Positions 58,001-64,000 of a stretch of DNA of 64,000 nt are shown here, piece by piece. The DNA is from Petrosia ficiformis (lineage: Eukaryota; Porifera; Demospongiae; Haplosclerida; Petrosiidae). The stretch's first letter is position 1. The number at the start of each line of letters is the position of its first letter. The DNA lies in assembly GCA_947044365.1 (NCBI GenBank), contig OX345646.1, positions 3,728,827 through 3,792,826 of the forward strand, written 5' to 3'. Under the pieces are notes generated by a model. That model saw nothing but the letters and a program-made list of their open reading frames with translations, had not been told where the DNA came from and did not search any database. The translations under genes were made by a program, and so were the position numbers.

Positions 58001-59882
58001 ATATAATCAAGTTACATTCCTAAAATGTACAAGACTAGTGAAGAAAAGGACCCATCCACACATAATCTTACTTAAAACAGGATCCATTACCAGTAATCAG
58101 TACTAATAATAATTATTATGTAAACAAGTTTCACAGACATATGTATTATGTACATGTATACTGACATACCAATTCCTGTTGCCGGTGCCAATCCATTTGT
58201 AGTGGTTTTCAAATATGTTGAATTTCAGTATTATCAAATATTTAGACAAAATAATGAGATAGTAACAAATTTATTTCACAGATTTCTGAAATTAGTAAGT
58301 AAATAATGAGATAGTAACAATTTATATATTTAATACACAGGTTTCTGAATAATATCAGGAGTATATGATAGTAATGGAGTATTTAACAGGAACATTGACA
58401 CAGTTTCTACATGTAATATTCACTATTCTAAATATAAAATCATGCCACATCCTTACAACTATACTGTCATATAATATATGATGTAGTATATTGAACATTA
58501 CATGAAGAAGTACAAATATGGAAACTTTATAAGTTCCGGTAATTCCATCATCATTTATATACGTGTATATTTTAATAGTTGTGGGAAATGTAATTCATAA
58601 AATACATTTACCACAACTATATATTAAATGAAGGAAAATAGAAATCAATAGATATATTATACCAGGTATATTGGATAGTAGTGTCTTATCCCCACCTCAT
58701 AATAATCATTTGAATATAATTATATTCATTACTATAACTTAATAAACAAATTACTTTCATCGTCCTAATAATGATATTCATTGAGGAAATCCACCCAAAG
58801 GATGAGAAACTAGTAGTCTGTTGCCATAGCCACCGAATTATGTAACTAATACATGTATATATCTTGAATACTAGGGATAGTAGTATCAATATTTTATATT
58901 AGACTATGTATTAGACTCCATCTGGGATCAGGAATGATATACTCCTCTGCTGTTTATATACACTCTTTATCATCTGGGGACTAAACCTAAAATCTTAATG
59001 AGAGCACGTTAACTTTCTGGTTTATTAGATAATAGCGTTGGAAAAAATTAAGGGATTACTAATCATACACATACATTAACCCTTAGAGCACTGATGTCAC
59101 ATATATGTGACATTTCACCCGTACGTGGTTCACCGTCTGTTTCTGGCTACACGAAAGTTGACGAAACTGTCCAAATGCTTGTAATTGGCGTCAAGCACAA
59201 GCTGATGAACATGGCTAAAAAAAGTTGATGATTTTTCGGCTGGCCTTTGGCCTAAATAATGACTACGGGGGGAATTTTAAAGGGGGGTGTCCCCCCGTTA
59301 ATGCGGGGGTTGGAAGGGGGCGCAGCCCCCTTGCTGCTGACGAATTTAGCATTTTTTGACCCCGCCCACGCCCTCTGGTGGGTAGCTGAGGCATTTTCCT
59401 TGCTGTGAAACCTGAAATCGTGGGTGTAGCTGGTGCCAACATGCAGTGGGGTCATTTTGTTAGCCCCAGTTCCAGTCAAAAAGGGGAGAGCACTGCATTT
59501 GACTTGATGTTACGATGCGCTTGGTGACTTTCGAGTCCCGGTAAGCAAGTTGGTGGAAGTAGTACTCCATGTCGAAAAAGGAGCCAAGTTTGGGGTAGAG
59601 AAAGTGAACGGTGGCCACATTATATGCAATAGAGTCGCCAGTGTTGGAAATGGGAAGAATTTTGAAAAACAGGCTCAGTGCTCTAAGGGTTAATAACCAT
59701 TAACATGTTCAACATATGATGTAAGGCAACGACTATTTACATGAAGAAGTATTGTAAACATCTATCAGAATCAAATGCATTTAATATGTTGGGTCACAAT
59801 TCCTTCATACTAATCATATCATATCTAGTCTATTGGTACTGACCATTAACGTAGAGGAGGAAAAGTCATGAGACAAGCACAT
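44800..59882 (-). CDS. Ankyrin-Roc/COR-like GTPase-CARD gene, copy 2 (whole model)
   Basis: Paralogue of 3848-15904. Exons 5' to 3': 59844-59882, 58170-58241 (damaged), 57509-57604, 54420-54518, 53327-53425, 53121-53222, 52449-52499 (truncated), 51438-51536, 50190-50253, 47187-48877, 46417-46867, 45820-45891, 45625-45705, 45194-45565, 44800-44874. Same domain order: ankyrin repeats, P-loop GTPase with COR-like region, linker, CARD-like domain. It has six usable ankyrin exons where copy 1 has five, lacks the 51-nt linker exon, and keeps the CARD exon in a frame that continues into the next exon. The N-terminal exon 2 is broken, so a full-length product would need to skip it or start elsewhere. 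Confidence 0.75.
45194..45565 (-). CDS. Copy 2 exon 14, CARD-like domain
   Basis: 372 nt. Differences from copy 1 sit in the first half (DPTTSDINSLPKTD, AIISDP). From VKENVLTTIGLSRFQKSSKL onward the two proteins are identical up to NEML. It ends KQLS in phase 1, so the following exon reads ALDPWPDIFTLIVCGFQKPY. Confidence 0.75.
45625..45705 (-). CDS. Copy 2 exon 13, Ser/Thr/His-rich linker
   Basis: 81 nt, phase 1: GAHDPLQRDRETNSPHLTSS, then HTTQHTTG. Confidence 0.62.
45820..45891 (-). CDS. Copy 2 exon 12, linker
   Basis: 72 nt, phase 1: VPEPHLSTLYTVSHDEIDDT, then VLTG. It follows exon 11 directly because the 51-nt exon of copy 1 is absent. Confidence 0.6.
46417..46867 (-). CDS. Copy 2 exon 11, C-terminal COR-like region (diverged)
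   Basis: 451 nt, the same length as copy 1, starting GLFLALAVALM and containing LELYYTGLPGSHCRKLLQSI and VVPTLRCQNKHET. Roughly four residues in ten differ from copy 1, against a few per cent in the CARD exon. Ends in phase 1 at a GTAAGT donor. Confidence 0.8.
47187..48877 (-). CDS. Copy 2 exon 10, Roc-like GTPase and COR-like region
   Basis: A 1691-nt exon from a TTTCAG acceptor to a GTAATT donor after MIPQ. It keeps GPPATGKTSF, DSGGQPQF and a G4-like LIGTYHD. The first half and the middle (KVKEESLKVAHGMVTLDTCE) are nearly identical to copy 1, while stretches such as 48390-48500, 47940-48060 and everything after about 47480 are clearly more diverged. This patchwork suggests gene conversion with other family members, or selection. 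Confidence 0.85.
50190..50253 (-). CDS. Copy 2 terminal half ankyrin exon
   Basis: A 64-nt exon, phase 0 to 1: FGNTPRQCAMSPEMREVFIE, then A. Equivalent to 9006-9069. Confidence 0.78.
50530..51110. repeat. Intronic sequence duplicated within copy 2
   Basis: The part 50872-51110 recurs at 52515-52760 (GTGATAGGTGTGGCTAACCA and neighbouring bases). It marks the block duplication that added ankyrin exons to copy 2. No coding exon lies inside. Confidence 0.55.
51438..51536 (-). CDS. Copy 2 extra ankyrin exon
   Basis: A 99-nt phase-0 exon: DGDTPLHLAVIYDNVEVARA, then LLNASAQTNIPNK. Its position has no counterpart in copy 1. Acceptor ATCAG, donor GTAATG. Confidence 0.85.
52449..52499 (-). pseudogene. 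Copy 2 truncated ankyrin exon
   Basis: Only the second half of a repeat remains: AQVLIHANADLGALGK with a GTAATA donor. The first half is replaced by sequence also found near 50875-50990, so a rearrangement removed the acceptor and TPLH helix. Confidence 0.65.
53121..53222 (-). CDS. Copy 2 exon 6, ankyrin repeat
   Basis: A 102-nt phase-0 exon: ILGRTPLHDAVVKNNVEVAQ, then VLINAGAMINIPNK. Confidence 0.86.
53327..53425 (-). CDS. Copy 2 exon 5, ankyrin repeat
   Basis: A 99-nt phase-0 exon: DGCTPLHRAVLNNNVEVVHM, then LIMAGAQTNIPNK. A mosaic of the copy 1 exons 5 and 6 types. Confidence 0.86.
54420..54518 (-). CDS. Copy 2 exon 4, ankyrin repeat
   Basis: A 99-nt phase-0 exon: FRWTPLHIAANFNKVQVARI, then LIDAKANLDSLDE. 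Changes from copy 1 concentrate at repeat positions that are usually solvent or ligand facing. Confidence 0.86.
55020..55147. repeat. Palindromic MITE in intron 3 (copy 2)
   Basis: Counterpart of 11733-11860, with the same inverted CATGGCTTCGAGGTGTGTAT ends and an AT-dinucleotide flank of different length. Confidence 0.6.
56415..57058. other. Copy 2-specific block
   Basis: About 640 bp absent from copy 1 (flanks meet near 13140). A minus-strand open frame at 56404-56589 reads NHIFVVADSPTSLVQVWRTE, protein-like but unassigned. The right edge is an AT dinucleotide run. Either an insertion in copy 2 or a deletion in copy 1. Confidence 0.5.
57509..57604 (-). CDS. Copy 2 exon 3, first ankyrin repeat
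   Basis: A 96-nt phase-0 exon: NIQLRNAVSYGNIQKIKDVI, then TDGADVNTTDDR. One codon longer than copy 1, with a cluster of substitutions. Confidence 0.78.
58170..58241 (-). pseudogene. Copy 2 exon 2, damaged
   Basis: Relative to copy 1, ATT GGA has become ATT TGA, an in-frame stop, and the acceptor TTTAG reads CTAA so AG is lost. Both changes remove this 24-residue exon from a working transcript. A nearby partial repeat (58247-58320) duplicates the adjacent intron sequence. Confidence 0.65.
59080..59689. mobile_element. Non-autonomous piggyBac-like element in intron 1 (copy 2)
   Basis: Equivalent to 15130-15711, with TTAA at 59076-59079 and 59690-59693 and the same CCCTTAGAGCACTGA ends. It has about 28 extra GC-rich bases near 59307 (GGAAGGGGGCGCAGCCCCC, itself a hairpin). 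Confidence 0.75.
59844..59882 (-). CDS. Copy 2 exon 1, candidate start exon
   Basis: Identical to the copy 1 candidate (MCLSHDFSSSTLM, GTCAGT donor, phase 0). Since exon 2 has phase 0 at both ends, splicing directly to exon 3 would keep frame. Confidence 0.4.
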
Positions 59883-60074
59883 ATGCTACTTGTATATCCA
59901 AGTGAAACTTCAGTACCTCTCACAAATTCATAAATTCTCATACTGTTAACCATAATATGAGAATAATTATTATGATGATAGCAGGAATTATGCTGGTTGG
60001 CTATATATAGAACGATAAACTGTTCAGCTAGACTCTCAGTTCCACTTTTTGTGTAAGTAGGGGAGTTCTCCAAA

Positions 60075-61420
60075 CTAATAAGTAATACTTTAATAATTAT
60101 TATATTAGATAACTTACTTCACTCTTTTATCTTGAATTCGATACACTATCTCTGCAAAGAAGTAGTAAATGAGCTACGCCCTTTCTCGATCTCCTCCAAA
60201 TAAAGGGTGTGGCTCATCAAATTAGGTGTGGTTCCTTCATCATGAGCTCCACCTTAAAACATGGCAAGAGAAACGGAGTCAGATATCAGTTTATAAATCA
60301 ATAATCCTCATTATATAAACAGGTTAGTCATTGATGGTTTGTTTGAAGCTGATAGTAACTGTATTGTATCTTGTATTCAAGTAATGATATTTCCAGTTCA
60401 TATTTTTAAATGCTAATTTTTCATTATTCAGTTTGTGTTGTAGTTGGACTAGACTACTCTCATTGTAGACAGATCAGATCTTCAAAGAGGTTCATGATAA
60501 AATTAATAATTATCAATACATTATTGTGCCATTTTGTAAAGGGAAAACTCTAGTGATAGTGTCACATAGCCAGACACATCCCACTATACCACATGTGAGG
60601 AGAAGGGTCTGGTGAAATCCTATGTCACAGTTAAGGTAGTACTAGGGAGTGGGCGGATGCGACTCCAATCAGTTTCAAAATAGAATATTATGTAATATGA
60701 CTCTAACCTGGTGTAATAGCAACCTTCATATCTTCTGATCTTTATGTTTGTCTGTATGGGTGAGAGTGTCGCAAAAATCTCCATTTTTGCAATCGCAATA
60801 AGTACAAAACCAAGAAAGCCACGCCCACCAATCATGGCGTGCACAAAGTACAATGTATTTTGAGAAAACAAATAGAGCCGTTTTCTGAAAATTCATTTTA
60901 CTTTTATAGTTACAAGAGGCTGAAGAAAGCTGAATTCTGTAGTTTTTCACTGAAACCATAAAATCTACCTTTCTGGGCACTATCAAACTCCGATCTTTCT
61001 CAGAGAGCAACTACAGTTAGCCTGCCAGGGTTTCCCACCCACCGCCCCCTCCACCACCCGAAGGGTGTGTTTAGCCTTGTTTCTGAAAATAAACTATCAG
61101 TGAAAACATTTAGGCCCAATAATTATACCCCGAGTGGGTGTGGCTTCCAAAAGATACAGAATTTAACCGGATTGTATGCAGCAAGAAGCTGGCAAGACTA
61201 GACGCTGATTGGAGTTTCATCTACCCCTCCCCCTAGTATAACCTTAACCACATGTCTATTGTATCCATGTATAACTACATGCTTGTAGGGAACAAATACA
61301 TGTAGCTGTAGTGATGTTGAATTTCTGTCCCATGCATACCTAAGTGTAAATTTACTCCCAAATTACACCATATTACTGAAGAGTCCAAAATTGTATATTA
61401 TAGATAACACGTTTTTTGGT
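60075..61420. other. Non-coding flank upstream of copy 2 gene
   Basis: Matches 16141-17500 almost base for base. No exon or RNA gene is supported. Confidence 0.45.
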
Positions 61421-61805
61421 AGGTTTACATAAAAGATGCAGGGATGTCAATACTTAATAAGTATATGAACAAGGGTCATGGAGGACAGGAGGTTAATGTA
61501 CATGTACATTTATATGTACATGTATGTTGGACCCAAAACTAAACAAAACACTTCTATACAACCCTACATAAGTATCTTTCATCTTTTGTTTTATAATGGT
61601 ATAGGTATATACATGTATACCTGTGTACATAAAGGGAGTGGTTTTATTTGTTTTGGGTCCTACGTGTACATGTGTATGTTACCTCCAGTACATCACAACC
61701 CTTGTTCACATCCTTTTTGGGTTTTCATGTCCCTACATCTTTTTTCAAAATGTATTATTCTACAACTACATGTAGTACATGTATGTTCAGGTATAATGTT
61801 AGTAA

Positions 61806-62218
61806 CATGACAGTAGGCCTGAGCCTATTATTCCCAAAACATTGCCTAATATTCTATTCTGAATTTCCCAAAATAGTATCCTATTATTCTTAATGAATTC
61901 ACTGATTATTATTTTAAAATTTCCAAAACTCACATACATGTACATGTACATTGCAAATGGGGGATTCAGTTGCACTCTATGCTTCCTAGAGATTTCTAAA
62001 GGTTTATGGCATCTAAATCGACTCAATGGTTATTTATCTCAGAAGAACTGTAACTGCAAGATGAAGAAAAGCTGCTATCACAGTTGGCCATTTTTCCAAC
62101 ATGTGCCACCATATGCCACGTGGCAATTATTTTAACCCTATTATTTCTGAAATTATTCTTATTCTGGGAAGCTCCTATTATTCTTTTAATTATTCCGGAA
62201 TAATAGGCGCAGGCCTAC
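61806..62218. mobile_element. Non-autonomous hAT-like element (copy 2)
   Basis: Counterpart of 17880-18262 with the same ACATGACA duplication and AGGCCTG...AGGCCT ends. A short extra segment near 62140-62165 repeats TTATTCT-type sequence. Confidence 0.7.
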
Positions 62219-63009
62219 ATGACACTTGGTAACCCACACCCACTAATTATACCTATTTCTATCAAACATACAACTTTAACTACACACCTTAATTCTCATT
62301 TATAGAACCAAGTAATGAAAGAGATGGAGGTTCTTTTCCAAACCAGACTCCAAAAATGAAGAAATTTATTACTATAGAAATGGTAGGTTTGATAATGTCA
62401 TGTACATGTATGTTAATACAGGTATACATGTGCATTGTGTGTACATGTATACATGTAATTGTGTTGTTTAGTTAACCCTTTACACTCCATAATTAAACTG
62501 GACATTTTCTTTACATTCCCAAATTAATTTTCAAGGAATATGTGTGGGCTACTGTAACTACATGCACCTCTATAACTCTCAAGTTTTATTCAACTAGAAT
62601 TTCTAACTTACTTTGCTGGAAATAAGAAAGCTATAGATGGAAAATTAATGCTTAACTATCAGCAGGAAGATAGCAAGATGAGTGCTTGAAAGTTTAGTAG
62701 TCCAAAGAGCAATATCCACACCTTTACTTACCTGTATAACTTCCACATTTTACACAACACAGCCTTCTAACTGACGTTTTTAAACAGAGCACCTTTTAAC
62801 AAAGTCATAGATACTAAATACATGGTTTGTTAGTTGGAGGAAAGCAGCAAGACGAGTGTTTGAAAGTGCAGTGGTCAATGCCAACACCAGCAGTTGGTGT
62901 CTTTGTCAATTTGATCACTTATTACTTTGGATTGGTTACTTGTATAGCTTCGATTTAAAGCACATTTAGTGCACTGTCTTGAGTAAAAATTTGGTTTAAA
63001 AATGTATCA

Positions 63010-63197
63010 AAGGACTGGTATTGTCACTGGAAATCAAACTCCAGAGTCCAGGCTAAAGACTTCAGCCACCAGTACTCACACCACTGAGGTTTAAGAGGAT
63101 TGTGAAGTGCTGATGATTGTGTGGTTGTCATAGCTCAGTGGTGTGAGCACTGGTGGCTGACATCAGTGGCTCTGGCTTGCATTACTAGTGACAACCA
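63010..63197. repeat. Inverted pair of tRNA-like sequences, third copy (duplication copy 2)
   Basis: Equivalent to 19063-19244. The plus half is at 63123-63197. Box A and acceptor stem are preserved; the T stem is mismatched as in copy 1. Confidence 0.55.
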
Positions 63198-64000
63198 GCG
63201 TTTTTCACTTTCCTCTTTCAACCTTCATAATTACAATGTAGCATTTATAATATACATGTAACTCTATATGATTATGAATGTACATGTACATGTACATGCA
63301 TGTGTATGTACATGTGTGTATGTACTAGGGCTGAGAGTAAGGCTCAACTTCCTTTTAACCCACTATAGGATTAACAACCATACAATTGTACCAATGTGTG
63401 TATGAGCAAACACTAAAGTGGCTGTGACAGCAGCCTTAATTCATCTTTAAACCTTTTCATAAGCCAAAGAGAGTTATACATGTTTCCATATGGAGTAAAG
63501 AACTACATACAAAGTTGGACAGAGCCTTAAGCTCCTGAAATATCAACTTTGTTTACATCTGAATTCTTCTAAGAGAATCTAACAATATTTTATTGTGTTA
63601 TTATACATTCACAGAAACGTGTGATGAATACATAAAACACAATAAGGAACCTTTATTGAACAGAGGTCAGTGGCACTTTATGTAACTACATACATGTACA
63701 TTCACAGAGGGTGGGGTTTAAGTTTCGTATTTGTAGTGTGATTGTACGTGTACATGTAGTATGGACTAGAGCTGTGTACTGGCACCGATATTTCGATATT
63801 TTACCCGATAGCGAAAAATTAAAGCAATAACTGTGTTTGATAGGGAGAATATTGATTATTGATAGCATACAACACCCACACCACGTGTCTTGTGTGCGTG
63901 CACAAATTGATAGCAGCTGGGAATGTCTTGATCAGTGGAATCACCAAGTACTAGTGCCAGCTCGACTTTGAGTAACAAAACATCTATGCCCATTGGTAAA

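Larger units (their letters stand above)
43008..64000. repeat. Large segmental duplication, copy 2 (continues past the window)
   Basis: Begins abruptly at 43008, directly after a truncated transposase, with the sequence found at 1501. Homology is still running at the last base (equivalent to about 20060 in copy 1). Visual identity in introns is well above nine bases in ten over long stretches but falls sharply around 46000-47400. Copy 2 has additional ankyrin exons and an extra block of about 640 bp near 56415-57058. Confidence 0.9.

Overview
The window looks like metazoan nuclear DNA, most likely from a haplosclerid demosponge such as Amphimedon queenslandica. This rests on AT-rich sequence, many short phase-consistent GT-AG introns, abundant TACATGTA-type palindromic microsatellites, and a multi-exon gene joining ankyrin repeats, a Roco-like GTPase/COR module and a CARD-like death fold. 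No bacterial operon, rRNA or CRISPR is present. The species is inferred, not proven.

Layout: (1) 1-1500 is repeat-rich DNA without a convincing gene. (2) 1501 to about 20.3 kb is copy 1 of a large duplicated segment. It holds, on the minus strand, an ankyrin-GTPase-COR-CARD gene (about 15.9 to 3.85 kb), then transposon-derived DNA from 16 to 20.5 kb. (3) 18.36-22.2 kb has a diverged second copy at 25.98-29.49 kb; between them lie a TIR element and a 1.5 kb minisatellite with higher-order structure (23.86-25.42 kb). (4) 29.5-43 kb is a dense transposon zone: hAT-type elements with 8-bp target duplications, a complete 1.7 kb Tc1/mariner element (33288-34981), a dead Crypton tyrosine-recombinase (DUF3504) gene (37.4-38.8 kb), and a larger Tc1/mariner element from 39576 carrying an intact BEN-domain gene on the plus strand and a broken DD34E transposase on the minus strand. 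(5) At 43007/43008 the transposase is cut and copy 2 of the large segment begins; it runs past the window end and contains a second ankyrin-GTPase-COR-CARD gene (about 59.9 to 44.8 kb).

The two receptor-like genes share exon phases almost throughout and most intron sequence, but differ in ankyrin exon number, are far more diverged in the COR/C-terminal exon than elsewhere, and each carries at least one possible lesion: a 1-nt deletion at the CARD exon in copy 1, and a stop plus lost acceptor in exon 2 of copy 2. By analogy with NLR, DAPK and Roco proteins they may be cytosolic sensors signalling through CARD contacts; that is inference.

The most novel signal is the repeated architecture TIR - plus-strand BEN-type gene - convergent intron-containing transposase, seen in two Tc1/mariner elements 6 kb apart. 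It suggests a family of two-gene mariner transposons with a BEN-domain accessory protein.
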